Below the pieces are notes generated by a model. That model had not been told where the DNA came from, did no database searches, and saw only the letters and a list, made by a program, of their open reading frames with translations. A stretch of DNA of 64,000 nt from Setophaga petechia (taxonomy: Eukaryota > Chordata > Aves > Passeriformes > Parulidae), in NCBI GenBank assembly GCA_024362935.1, contig JANCRA010000001.1, positions 62,648,930 through 62,712,929 of the forward strand, read 5' to 3'. The translations under genes and the position numbers were made by a program. The number at the start of each line of letters is the position of its first letter. The first letter of the stretch is position 1. Shown piece after piece: positions 1 to 12,700 of this stretch.

Positions 1-335
1 CAGGTGGTGCTAATTGGGAGCATCACCCCTGATTGCCTACAGGTGAGCAGCACTGACGGTAACGAGTGCCCAGGGGCACTGACCAACCACCAAAGGGAGC
101 AGAGGGCACACAGGTGCAGGGCATCAACAGGAGGGGATAAAAGGCTGGGCTGGGGGACAAGAGGAACAGATCCTTGTGGCCTTTTGATGTGGTGTGGTGT
201 TGCTCAGCATGGGCAGATGCCTGAAGCCTTCAATGAGGTCAGTTGTGACTCTATGGGAGAACATTTGAAGCCTTCTGAAATTCTGTGGTGATACTGTGCA
301 TGCTGTGCCCATCTCGACTGTGGCGCGTGCTGTGA
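1..335 (+). mobile_element. Dispersed repeat copy 1, LTR-like, cut by window edge
   Basis: This segment matches a second copy near 62539-62811 in the same orientation. Bases 41-162 correspond to 62591-62712 with a single difference (C at 57, A at 62607). Upstream, copy 2 has 12 extra bases. Downstream, similarity is broken by indels and resumes at TGAAGCCTTCTG (266 onward). A TATA-like box follows a purine-rich stretch, as in the U3 part of an avian retroviral LTR. CpGs survive at about 313-370, which suggests a fairly young insertion. I see no AATAAA, no clear TG/CA ends and no target-site duplication, and the left end is off the window, so an LTR is the best guess rather than proven. A multicopy promoter or a duplicated genomic fragment are alternatives. 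Confidence 0.55.
136..144 (+). promoter_or_regulatory. TATA-like box in repeat copy 1
   Basis: GATAAAAGG followed by a G-rich stretch, a usual core-promoter layout in avian LTRs. The same box and context occur in copy 2. No transcript is visible from sequence alone. Confidence 0.4.
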
Positions 336-3080
336 CCAAATCCGTATCTGTAATCCGGACTCTTGTGTAGGCCGCGAGGGTTGTTTTTCCACAATCCCAG
401 TTATTTTTTCCAGTTCACGAGCCCTGAATCTGGCTCTGGTTTTCCTGGCTGTGTGCAGGGAGTGTTATTGCTGACAAATGCTGTCTCTCTGAGTGGTGTG
501 GGGCTTGCCATGTGTCAGCAGGACCGCTGTGGCCAACTGCAGGCTCCATCCTTGGCCTAGTGGAGTGCAACCCTTGGCACTGTACAGCCTCTGTGGAAAA
601 TGCCAATTATCTCTACTCCCACAGCACAGATATGGAGATTTACAGAGAGACCTGCATATCTCTTTGGGTTAGGTCTATGTGGTGCACAGTAAGAAGAGAA
701 ACTGGGAAAGGATTTGGGAACTCAGCCTTTCCTCCAAATTCAGGGATGCACCAGCCTGGCAGCACTGTGTGACACATGTTTATGGTGACAGCTGTGGGAT
801 TTCTGGTGGCATTATGTTGATTTACTAGGACAAAACTGTTTATATCTTTTAAGATGGGCTTATATTAACCCTAAGGTTCAAAGAACTGGTTTCTAAGTTG
901 GTAAACAGAGTTTACTGGGTTACATAATGGAATTTCTGTAAATAACATCCTGTGCTGGCAAAATGCTACCTGTTCTGCTGTGGGTTTAAAACAGACTTTG
1001 TCCTGCTGTAATTCCTGATTTTTCTCTGCTAGCATCCAGTTTTTTGCTTATGGCAATACACATAGGAGAGGTTGAGGAATATTAGCAGGAGTGGAGTTTT
1101 ATGACAGCTGTAAAAATAGTTGATTCCATATACCTTTGTGCCTTGCAAAGCATTAGTAACTGGATCCTGGCTACAGCATGTAATTACATTGCTTGATGCA
1201 TTGTTGGGCATTAGTAGGATTCCTTCCATCTGTCTAATGTTTCCCATCCAAGAATACTATCACATTTTATTACAGCCATTTAAAAATTCCTGATCCTTTT
1301 CCAGGCTCACTCTGGGTGTGATGATACAGAATTTCACCCAAAATATTTCAAAGGAAAACTAAGCATTAAAAACCAGGCATGGGTAGTATTTTTTATTACC
1401 AACGTCTCAAATTTATGCTTTTGCATTAGACATGATGAATTTTTTTTTTATTTTCACAAAATCATCAGTCAAATACAAAAATGCTTATCAGTGACTGAGG
1501 GCTTCACAAAATAAAAAATTAATGAGTCCATGTTCTCTCATGTTAATTACCTATTAAATTAGCTCACTCCATAGGCAAATAACTTAAAATCAGGTCTGAA
1601 GAGGTGTCAGTTGCATCTAAATATGAATTAATTTAACAGAGCATGGCAAGCACACAGCCCCAGATCACTCACCCTCCCTCATCCTTTGTTCCTCAGGCAG
1701 CAGCTGGAGGTACCACATGTGCATGAGATAAAAAGGAAAGATCCAGCCTTTGCTGCTGGTGTTTGAGGCATCCCTGTCCATTGCAGGGGGAATACAGGTT
1801 GTGTTGGCCTTTAGGGCTGAAGGGCTCAGTGCTGCTCCTGCTCTGCAAGTGCCACCACAGCCTCCCCTGGCCCTGTCCAGTGCTATTATTAGTGTTGTCC
1901 TGGTAAAAGCTTGCAGGGTTTTGGTCTGAGTTGCAAATGATCTCAGATGGTTTTGTAAAAAAAGTTGAAGGTGTGGGTTTTTTTGCCAATGTTTTGGTTT
2001 TAAATGTAATTATTGAATGTAAAGGAAAGAAACCTCACAGCCTATCGGCTTTCTGTTGATCTGGAGGAGATATGGCTCCCTAAAAAATCCCACATGTTGG
2101 CTCTTTAACATCTCACTTTTGGGATAAACCATTTTAAAATTACCCGTGACGTCCCACACTAATTAATTTCAGGTTGAAATTCCTTTTTTTTTTTTCTTAA
2201 TACACCCCCACATGCAGTTTTTTGTGGGCCATCACACTTGATGGCCCAGTTGAGAGAAATAAACAAAATACACTCCCTGTGCATTTTTGCCCTACCTGGA
2301 CAAAAATGGCAAATACCCACCAACTGAAGGATTAGGCAGCATGGTAAATTCTCTAATTATAATAGGCTGAAAAAAAAAACTGTCAGGAATTTCCAAGACA
2401 TGGTCTGCAGCTGGTTTTCATATAGCAGGATGAAGATTTCATTAACCTGTTGAAGTGGCATCTTTTTGCCCCAGATCAGGGAAGGTTGGAGTGAGAACTA
2501 TCTGTTGCTGTCTTCATGCATAATTAGCCAGAAAATTTTTTTGTTAACTGGCAGAAGAGGTTATTGCATGCATATGGTGGTTTAGGGAGATGGAGGTGCT
2601 GAATGTCCTGCACATAATCTTTTTTATGGACACCCATCTAGAAGTACCATTGTGTGACTCCACTGAAATCAGAGCAGGAATACTATTTCCTGCCGTGCTC
2701 CTCAGTACTTTTCCTATTGTTTCAGCTGTCTCCAGCATCTTGCTTTGAATCCTTGATTATAAATGACCTAAATTCTCAAATTACCATTTTTGTATTTTCT
2801 TCAGGAAGCTTCTGTCAGATTCCAGGACATAATAATTTAGGATGAAGAGCTTAAAATAGACACATATGATTTTGATAAATAAAAGAAACACTGCAGTCTG
2901 CAAAGCCATCTGAATATAAAAGTGGTTTGCCTTTTGCCCACTCTAATTAAGCTATCAAAAATAGAAATATTGAGCCAGGCACATCCAATTAAGTTTTCCA
3001 TTCACCAAGTTTGAGGCTTTCTTATGGAGACTTGTACCATAATGATAAGGAGATGGAAAAAGAAAGCAGTCATTAGCAAC
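336..3080. other. Unique AT-rich DNA, no gene recognised
   Basis: The stretch holds short T runs at 1440-1449 and 2184-2195 and a few CpGs just after the repeat (CCGCGAGG near 372). The open frames here (up to 98 codons, minus strand at 1693-1989) have no recognisable family, start context or splice framework. Confidence 0.6.
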
Positions 3081-3082
3081 GC

Positions 3083-3349
3083 TCAGGGAGTTTGGTTTTC
3101 TTGATGTGACCGGCGGCCGTGGTAGATCTGGGAGGCGGCAGGACTTAGTGGCTTTTTCTTAGACAGTTCTGGTGCTGCAGAGTATAATGATGGTCTTCTA
3201 GTGGCATCAAACAATGCTGGTGCTGCTACTGAAATGGGTTTGCAGACTGGAGCAACCACCATGCTCGTGTTCACTAGGCTGTGTAAGATTACGGGGCTGG
3301 GAGGGGCTGCTTTACTTTGACGGCTGCCAAAGAGCGAGGGTGTGGGGTC
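3083..3349 (-). CDS. Possible coding exon, unknown protein (Pro/Ser/Ala-rich)
   Basis: On the minus strand one frame is open for 102 codons, from an in-frame TAA at 3394-3392 to TGA at 3085-3083, while the other minus frames carry several stops. The translation is rich in Pro, Ser and Ala with repeated SLF/SLY-type phrases (for example RRPSLYSAAPELSKKKPLSP), like the disordered linkers of cytoskeletal adaptor proteins. It contains CpGs (CACGGCCGCCGG, about 3110-3121) that are rare elsewhere here. A possible acceptor, CTGCTGCAG then GAC at 3349, would open the frame in phase 0. No good donor is visible: CCG|GTCACA at 3111/3110 is poor, so it might be a terminal exon ending at 3083. A plus-strand frame (3214-3405) is also open. 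I do not recognise the protein and chance openness is a real alternative. Confidence 0.22.
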   Translation of the reverse strand, partial: DPTPSLFGSRQSKAAPPSPVILHSLVNTSMVVAPVCKPISVAAPALFDATRRPSLYSAAPELSKKKPLSPAASQIYHGRRSHQENQTP

Positions 3350-3444
3350 CTGCAGCAGCTCAGAAGCCTTCCAAGGGCTTGGATTTTGGGTTTACATGGA
3401 GATGAGGGAGGGAGGGTTGACCAAATTCACTCACAAGGTCCCTT

Positions 3445-3532
3445 CCATGCCATGGTTTAGTTGAGGTGTCAGGGAACACGCTGGACTCAATGATTTTGGA
3501 GGTCTCTTCCAACCTTGTGCTTCTGTGATTCC
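3445..3532 (+). mobile_element. CR1 LINE 3' fragment
   Basis: The segment has the CR1 3' end: a GGACTCAATGATTTTGGAGG block, a CTCTTCCAACCTTG block, and a CTGTGATTCC tail. The upstream CCATGCCATGGTTTAGTTGA phrase fits a different CR1 subfamily from most other copies in the window. It is strongly 5' truncated, with no coding part. Confidence 0.85.
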
Positions 3533-6500
3533 AGCTGAAACTTTTCCATGGTATTTCTGTAAGATCTTGAGTTGATAAGGATTGCTTGGAGATAATGTTG
3601 GAGGATTACTTGAGCTTCATAATCATCCTCTCATTCCCATAAGATCTTTTCACCCAATGGAGTTCATTCAGTACCACTTTAAATGAGCAAGAATCACTTT
3701 TTGAATGGTGCCAGAAAGCTGTCATTCCCTGGGGGAACCAGGGCTTTCTGAACAGGGTGGGTTTTGTAGTCACAATCTTCAAAGAAAGAAAACCAGTGTG
3801 ACGTGCATGTGAGTGAATGAAATGTTGTCATCTGCAAGACAGACTGAGAATCGTTTTCTAGTAAGTGTCAGGAGGTTTTGGAAGGCAACATGTCACTGAG
3901 AGATTAATTAGTACACAGAACAAAAAAAAAAAAATTTGGGAAGCCAGTATACACACATTCTGGTGAAAACTCACCTGAAGCAACCTTGATAAGCTCTAAG
4001 ACTAAACAATTCATCAGTGCTCATTTGCTGAAGGGAATTGGTAAATTATTGGGGTAATTTCTATCTGCAGAAGTAGTTCACCAGTTCACAAAGAAGAATA
4101 TATCATACTAAGGGCTGGCTCACATTTCCAGTTGTGGATTAATAACAACTGCATGCATGCTGGCTCATAATTTAGATTCCAGCCATGAAGTCTCTGAATT
4201 GTGGGCTGGAAGCTGCAATAATGTATTTCATAAATACAGCTATTGTTTTTGCTGGCATGGTGTTGCACATAGCAGTTAGGAGAGCACAGTGCAACATTTA
4301 GCAAGCTGAAAGGCCAGGGAACTGTCTGAAAATCAAGTTTGCATTATTTGGGGGATTGAAAAGCTGTTCCAAATGGAACTGAAATGCACAGATCAAGTTG
4401 CTAAAATGGAAAGTGTGCGTCTATGGTTTGAAGCGTTCCCTAATTTGAAACTTTGACTTATAAGGGAGTATTTTATTTTAAAAGTTATTCTTAAGATTGG
4501 ATATTTATATAAATATCAGGCTCCTCCCCACCCCCTAAAAGAAACATTTGCAGGTCTTGAATATTTGGTGTCAAGCACAAAGTCAAAAGGAATCAAAACA
4601 TACCACTGAAGTGAGCAATTGCTGAACCCAGGCAGCTTCATTTGCCTCCTCCAATGACATTCTCATGCACATCCCTACCAAATCACAGCTTTTAGAAATT
4701 AAATAAATTTGTTTGTTTGGGTTAGGTGTTTTTTTAGATCTGGAAACAGAAGCACTGCCACTGAGCCTTAAAGCAAATTTTAATCTAAACACTATTAATT
4801 CCCTTTTAAATGTAGCTTTTGTAGCTGTAATTCTCTGTTCTGACTAATGCAGTTTAATTTTAGGTAAGAGATATATCTGAATACTTAGATCAATAAGCAT
4901 TCCTCTTTTGTAAGAAATTTTCAGAGCATGTTGTTCTTAGATTTTAAATCACATAAAATAATGAGGAGGTTGAAATTCTTTTTCAACTTTTTTCACAGCA
5001 TGATTCCCTGTGGTTAAGCTTTTGCTTATTTATGTGAATATAAAATGGGATTTTTAAAAAAATATTTTGATTTTACTCATCCATATTCTAAAGCTGAAGA
5101 AGGAGCTTAGGAGTGAATCAGATGTGCTTAAATCAGGGCAAACAGAGATAAGGAGGAGCAGCAGTTCTGTCCCCTGAGCAGAGATTAAATCCAGATTAGC
5201 CCAGTAGGTGTTGTCCATTCTACTCAAAAAGTTTCTATTGATTTCTGAGGGGTTTTCCAAAAAGAAAACAACACATGTTACAGGAAAAGTGCCTTGACAC
5301 CCATGAAGGGTATTAGGAGCTTAAAGACTCAAATAAAACACAGAAGCTTTGAGCAGCCACACTGCAGGCCCAGATTCACACAGCATTTATATTACCAGTG
5401 GTTTCACCAAGAAACTTTGGCATGAGGGGGTTAAATTGACACAAAAAAGAAGCTTTAAATTCACATGGTCTGTAAGTCAGAAACACACAGAATTCCCTAC
5501 TCCTGGAGCAGGTACGTGCCCATGTGCAGCCAGCCACACATGGGAAGAGTCAGATATCCAAGAGGGAAACTGAGAGAAGGCTGAGCAGGAAAGGCCAGGA
5601 TGAAAGTTTTAGCTTGCAGTCCATCTTTCAAAGACACTTGGAAACTCATTGCAGACTAAAGAATTGCATTTAACCCTAAAATGAGATGACAGCTGTGAAT
5701 CGTTCTCTGCAGTTAGTCACTGGAGATGGCCTTTCTCAGCATCTGTCTCAGTATTCCAGGAGGGAGGAGGGAACCCTGTGCAGCAGGGCTTTCCCTTGAG
5801 GTTAGATGCTGACTGATGAGAATACAAAAGCAAAATTGAAACAATTTTGTGCATCCATTTGGACATCCACCATGAGCAGATGCAATCTCCTGCGACCATT
5901 CCAAAACTGTTAAATTTCCGTAGTTTGCCAGGGGGATTCCTGGCACAAGTCACAACTGTAACTTAAAGCAAGTTAGTTAGTTATTTATGCTTGAATACTC
6001 AAGTGAACAACTGATAAACACATCTGGAAATATTTATCTCTCAGTAACCACTGATCTACTCCTCCCATGCATAAAACAATATTTGTTGCACTCTTGTTTA
6101 TACCAAATTCACATCACTGAGTCATGGGAGTGAAGTACTCAAATATAAACTTCATTGCCTGTGAAAAGCCACACTTAATTCACTGATCTTCCCAATTTCT
6201 GTGTCCAGGACAGGATTAATGGAGCAGCGCTTAGGAACTTCTCAAAATTACTTGGAGATTGTTTTCCCTTTGTCTCAGTTAAAAATAGGAGTATTAACTT
6301 TCTCAATAGGAGTATTGATTTCCAGATAATTTACAGGTGGAACTTGCATCCTTATGAATGCATCCATAATGGAACGTGAGAACCATTCAGAGAAGCTGTC
6401 TGGAATTAACAGCCAATACACTGTTGGTAACCCAGCCACTTCAGCTCAAATCTGGGAAGTTTGAAGTCTTTTATAACTGATATCATCTCTCTCACGAGGG

Positions 6501-7945
6501 GCATGCTCTTCCCACAGGATGTTGTGGCAGCAGGGCTCCCTACCTGCTGCCTCTCCTCTTATTTCCACAGAGGAAGCTACTTCTGTCCATGCCCTCCCCA
6601 TCTGTCCTCCAGACCTCATACCTGCATTTCATCCATGAGAAATGATGCATGAAGCAGAGTGGTGGCAGCTCTTGGAGTCAGGGGACTGAGTTGTCTGGTG
6701 TGTTCTTGTTTAGTCTTGTTTACTAAACACATCATCACACAGCTACAGCTCAAACATTGATTCTTCACGGGCCAGGGAGCACTCCCAGCCTTTTCTGTGA
6801 CATTTGGACAAAGCCAGAGTGGTTGAAATTGATGGTGTCAGGCTGCAGATCTGTGATTGATCAAATAGCATCAATCCATCAGCGTGCAGGGAGAGAAGGA
6901 AGGACACATCATAAATAATAGACATTGTTGTGTTGTAAAGCATGCTGGGAATTGAGCTGTAAATGTAAATCCCTTTCTCCCTCTGTATGGAGCTCCAAAA
7001 GCAAGTAGTAATTGGACTTATCTGGTAAGTGTTATTAAAGTGAAGAATTGTTACAGCTTTTAATGCTGAAGTCTCCCAGAGCACATTCTCTGTGGGCTTA
7101 CTCAGCCCTAGAGAGGTCAATAACCTTTAATGCAAAACCACTGGGGAAACAGAAATGTCAGAACTATAAAGCAGCCTGTATCCATTTCCAAATAACTGGT
7201 TTGACCTATGGATCTAAATACTGGAAATAAATAGGAGTCTTGAGCCACAGAGATGCCAGCCACCACCACGCTGCTTGGACTGCAGCAGAAATGACCATTT
7301 TGGCAAGGATGCCAGCTATCATTCAATAGTGATGAGTGACCATTTTTCATTATTATTGCTTTTTCATTGCTGTGCTGCCCTCAGAGTCAGTGACATGTAA
7401 GTCATTTGGCTGACATTTTAATAAACATCAGGTTTTTTCAGAGCAAGACACAACGGTCATCTTTGTTAGGGTTTCCTGGCATTCTGATGTTGTCTCCATG
7501 GATATTTGCAGTCTGTTCCTGCAGAAACAAAACAAATATAAAACTAACCAGCCCCATCAGAGTGGGATGGAAAGTCCTTGAGAGCTTTCACCCCTCTCCA
7601 TCCATGCTTCTCACCCACAGCTCTGCTGCAGTAAGAGCTCACAAGAGGTTAGCACTTGCTTCCTCAAGTGATGTCTTCCTGATGTAGAGCAAGGTTTGTG
7701 GACCCTCCAGGGTCAGAAAACTTGGGAAGAGTGACATTATTCCTCATGATCATTGATGAGTTTCCAACAGCCTGAGGGGCTTAAAGGGGGTGCCTCAGGA
7801 AAAAGGGCTTAGCTTTAATTTAATTACATTATGATGTCCATATCAACTTGTGTTTAGGGTTTAAATGGGTGCAGTTGTCTTGCCCTAAAAATACACATAT
7901 TTTTCATAGTGTGGGATGGTGGGAGTAACAGTTTGAGGTGGTGCA
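3533..7945. other. Unique DNA, no gene recognised
   Basis: A 13-base A run lies at 3922-3934. AATAGGAGTATT occurs twice, 21 bases apart (6284-6295 and 6305-6316). The longest frame, 125 codons on the minus strand at 6743-7120, resembles nothing I know and has no coding-like codon pattern. Confidence 0.6.
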
Positions 7946-7965
7946 AGAGAGAGAGAGAGAGAGAG
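7946..7965. repeat. (AG)n microsatellite
   Basis: Ten perfect AG units followed by a G run. One of the few dinucleotide microsatellites in the window. Confidence 0.95.
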
Positions 7966-9683
7966 GGGGAGACTTTCTCATAAATTGCCAGCTTAAGCAA
8001 ATAGTGAGAGTGCCAGACAACCAAACCTGTGAAAATAGTTTTGTTTCACTGCTTCTTAATCCCTCCTGGCCAGGAAATATTGAGAGAGTTTAGTAGTGAG
8101 AGCAGTGTTGTGCTGTGGAAATGTGCTGTTATGACTTAGAGTTCCTGTCAGAGAAACTGAAGTGTTTTCTGAGGTCACAAGGTGAGAAACTTTAGAAAGT
8201 GAGAAACTCTTATTTATGAAAGGATATGGGCTCACATTAAATGTTTTCATCTGATAACAAGTATAATTAAAAAACTCAGTTTCCAAACTGAGGTTTGGAA
8301 ATCTCAGCCTATTCTTTTTGTATTAAAGGGCAAAAATGCACATTGAAAACCTAAGCAGGCTATTTAATCACTGAGCACGTGTGAATTTACATTGTCTTTG
8401 CTTTTATCAGAAGTTACAGAGGATAGGGTTAGCAGCAGCAGCAAGAGTGTCTGGACTAAGCAATCTCAAAATATAATTCAGTGAGCAGTGTGCCTGGAGA
8501 ATTGTAAATAACCTCCTACATGCACATACAGAGCAGAAACTAACCACAATTTGTCAGATGAAAATGAGCTTTACTTCAGCACCAAACCTGATCATCACAG
8601 AAGGTCCTGCAGTGTTTTGCCTGAAGCAGAAAATCAGACAAGACACTGCACCCATTTTTCAAGGTTCAACCAGATTCCTAAAGGAGGTCTAAAGTGGGGG
8701 TTTTGTTTTGTTGTGTTGGGGGATTTTATTTGTGTTAATTTTTAGGATATATCACTTGGCAGCTGCCTTGTAAAGCTGGGTCTACCTGAGTGCTTTGGAG
8801 CTGTGCTGGTTTTATGGCTGATTCAGGAAGGAATAGAAATAGGCCAAAACACTTAAGGCAGCTGGAAGATAACACACTTCAAGGCAAGGGGAATCATTAA
8901 AAAAAGCCAGAAAGGAGGCAGGGCCTCAGGTTATCCTGAGAGTAATTAAAAAATAATAGTGCATAGGTCTTACAGGTAACTCCTTGGCAGTGGATTGAAA
9001 TGTGCCTGAGGAAAAGGTCCAAGGCTTAATCCACATTCTTTTTTAGATGGAGAAGCTGGCATGGTGAGTGTCAGGGGATTTGCAGCATCTGTGGGCAGTC
9101 AGGGTGCCTGTGCAGCCCCACAGGCACTGGCTGGGTGGGGTTACAAGTGCTGCCCTTCCCTTGTGGGGCAGCCCCTTGCTCCAGACACAGCCAAGTGCAG
9201 CTCAGCCAGTGGAACACAAACACCTCCACCAGTGACACTGCCCAGCTCACAGGGAAATTAATGGTGGTGTGTTAATTGCTGCTTTGGCAAGTGCTTAATC
9301 TGGAGCTTTCCTCCAGCTCCCACCAGTGCTCTGGGCAAGCTTTCTTCACATCATGTCTGTGCTGAGCCCTTGAGCTCTGCTCTGCACATTGCAGTAGCCA
9401 GATCCAAGACTCCCATCCATCCCCTAGGAATGTCATTTCTCATCCCTATCTCCTCACATGGCAAGCTGTGAGGTTACTGTGAAGGCTGCCACGTTTTCTG
9501 TTCCACTCAGGCTCTCCTTCCTCTTGGAGCTTTTCCATGATGTCCACCAAGATCCAAGGAAAGGCAGATGTATGTCAGTAGTGACACAGCTCCAGCTAAA
9601 ACCCCTCAGCTGGCCCAATGCACAGAGCTCTGCCTCTCAAGCATTTCCTTCTCACTGGGAAATTTTCCAGGGGGGGAAAATTG
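7966..9683. other. Unique DNA, no gene recognised
   Basis: Nothing beyond chance frames of up to 76 codons and a short hairpin (CTCAGG TTAT CCTGAG near 8926-8941). The stretch at about 9060-9250 is locally richer in G+C but not in CpG. Confidence 0.55.
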
Positions 9684-9764
9684 AGGGCAGTGGGGGTGGA
9701 ACTGGGTGATCTTTAAAGGTTCTTCTCAACCCAAACCATTCTGTGGTGGTTCCCTGATTCTGTG
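9684..9764 (+). mobile_element. CR1 LINE 3' fragment
   Basis: GGAACTGGGTGATCTTTAAAGG leads into a decayed CTTCCAACCCAAACCATTCTGTG block and a GATTCTGTG tail. A small insertion (GTGGTTCCCT) sits between the two tail motifs. Fewer than 100 bases of the element remain. Confidence 0.82.
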
Positions 9765-12700
9765 CATTGAACTGGGTGCTGCAGCAAAGCTTATCTTTGA
9801 AAGTCAGTGTCAGCAGGCACAGGCTGTGCCCCTGCTCCTGGAGGAGAGGTAAGGAGAAAAGAGACTGAGCAGCTCTTTCCATGGGTGCTGATCAGACAGA
9901 AAGCAGAAATACTGCCATTCTAACCTCTGATTCACTGAACAAACAAAAGACTCTTGCTATCAAGAATTGGCTTACAAACAGTTTAGGACAGAGGAAGGGT
10001 ACTAATGGAGTAAAAATAACTGGATGAGTTGGCACTACCTGACACTCTTTCCTCAGCTACAATTTCTGCCTTACAGTGCAAATACCCCCAGCAGCACAGA
10101 TCTAGCCAATTACTGCCAAAGCAGGTATTCCTGATCCCTCAGCCCACAGAGAGGTTCAGCTCCACCACATGCCTGGAGTGAGGAATGCCTACACCATTGG
10201 AGTTTTGGAAGAGAAATAGCTGGCAGCAGTACCCTTCACCATTTGTTGAGCTATTATTCTGCATTCAGCCAGGAAGCACAAAAATACTGCACAACGCCAG
10301 TGTCCACGTGGCACAGAGGGAGGATATCTGGAGCAAACAGACTATGCACTGAAAAAATATTTTCCTACACTCTGCAGAAAGGGTTTGTGAGTAACAAACA
10401 GATTTTTCCCTCATCTGAGCAGTCTGAAATTACTTTCTGATGCTGAAATAGCATAGACATTTCAGATAATTTACATGTAAAAAATTAACCAATAGTTCTG
10501 CTTCTCTACATTTAAGGAGTGGCAGACCCCCTTACAGATCCAGGGTGTGATAACTTACAGCAGGGAGTGATAATTTCAGAAAACCTACTTATATTGTACT
10601 TATTATAACCAGAATATGGTCATAATATAATACATTGGAAGCTGGGAGACAGAAGTTTGGGAAGATAGAGGTCTGAGGTAATTTTTCCTGTCCTTCTGCC
10701 CACCAACCATCGAAAACTACTGAATTTCATTGCCATAATGAAAGCTGCTTTCTGCTTTTCAGAGTGCCCCTTTGGCTCCACATGCACTTTTGTCAAGTGG
10801 CAAACAGAGCAGCACAGAGCTAACAGGACCATTCATTGCTTAATTTCTCAGTGTGCTGGTGATTCCACCCACATCTGCTCAGATGGGTCTGAACATGATC
10901 CAGGCTCCACTGAATCCCCAGCAGGAGATTTTTTAGATCAGACTCCTCATCTAGCTGGTTCCCAAGGCAGAAAGAGCATTTTTGACCTGTGCTCTTAAAG
11001 GTGCTAATGTGATGTAATTGCAGCTGCCCTGAGACAGAGTTTAAGAAGGTGAAAAAAATCAGATTCTGTGGCTCAAGTCCAACCTGAACTGCAACAAACC
11101 TGGTGTTATATTAAGACATGAACACTGTGCAGGGAATCTTCTCTGCTGAATTAAAACCAGCTGCAGGACCTTGTGAAAATTGTTGGTTAACATAATGATA
11201 AAAATTCGGGTTTTCTCACTGCATCATTTAAAAATTGTTTTTTCAGAGATCTTCTTTTCTATCTTACTTAGATACCCCATTAATGTGTTTTAACGTGGCA
11301 GCTCTTATCCATGGGTGATGAGTCTGGCAAAATGATCACATTGCTGGAAGGCAAATGACTTCTCTTTGGGCTTTTTTCTCCAAAACCTCACAACAAATAG
11401 CTGCATAACCCTCTGTAATTTCAATATAGCAGAAATGGACATCTGAGGATTCAGAGCAAAAGCAAATTTGGCCTGGTCTGCAGCTGAGCTTCAAATTCTG
11501 CCAATTAGTCTGTCAAGCAGAATTCAAAGTTTACAGAGTAATCTGGAAATTATCAAAGAAACAAACGTGCTGTATTTTTGAGACTGAACAAAGCACACTT
11601 TAGGTTTCATTTTTATTTTTAAAAAAACCCTGCCTTTTCATCAAAAATAAAACTGTACATGGATAATTAATTAACTTTTTTCAGTGTCACTGTTAGAATT
11701 CTGTGTGTCTTAATCATTTCTCAGTGTTAAGAATGTTACTTGTTTGGGACTGGCAGGAGGCACATTGTGTTCAACATTTTCCCTTTGCAGTGCCTGGAGT
11801 CTGGCAGGTTTTACTCTGTGGCTTTCCCTCCTTGGTGCTGTTTTTTGGGGCGTGCCTTCCACGGCATAAGGCAGAAATGCAGAACAAATCTTCTGAATGG
11901 AAAAACTGGGCAGGCAAGTCTGACATTTCTGTGGTTTATATTACCTGTTAGTCAAAACAAATAAGCAAACCCCAGCCGCATGATGGAGGGAAAGAGAATA
12001 ATTTATGCACAAATTTTCAGTCTCTCAGCATTTTTAATTTCCCAGGTTTAGTTCTTCACTTCTCATTTTCCTGGACTGGAAAAGCACACTCTAATGATCT
12101 CTGCTAAAGACAACTGTAAACCCTTCTAATGGTTTTGCATTTGTTGCAATGACATCAATTATTTATGGATTGTTATCCCTGAGTAGAAATGAGGAAACCT
12201 TTCATTATGCTTTTGTATCAATCCCCTTCTGCTAGGTGGTTCAGCGTATCCCTGTGTCCAAATCCTTGAGGAAGGCTTTAGCCCTCATTTCTCACATCCT
12301 GGTGGTATTGATCTGAAGGCTGCACTCCTGCAGTGAAGTGGATCCTTGTTTTTGGGAGAGGGAACGTTGCCAACTGATTAATAAGGGGCTGACTGTAATA
12401 CCTCAGCAATGTTAACTTTTTTTCAGAAGCTCAAAGTCGATATTTGAAAGGCAAACACTGCAATATACAACCTGCAGCTCAGAAAACATGTTCACAGCAA
12501 ATATCCTGCTAACTCCTACCAAGTTATACCCAATAAGAACTCTCACTTTGTGATCTTGGCAGCTTTAAGACTTCAGAAATTATGGTTTACTACGGAAAAT
12601 ACCAAATGTTTTCACATATGAAAGCCAAATTAGACACAGTGCCATTTCATACATGGGGTCATTCAGACATGGGAGTAGTTTTGATGTTTTTTCCCATTTT

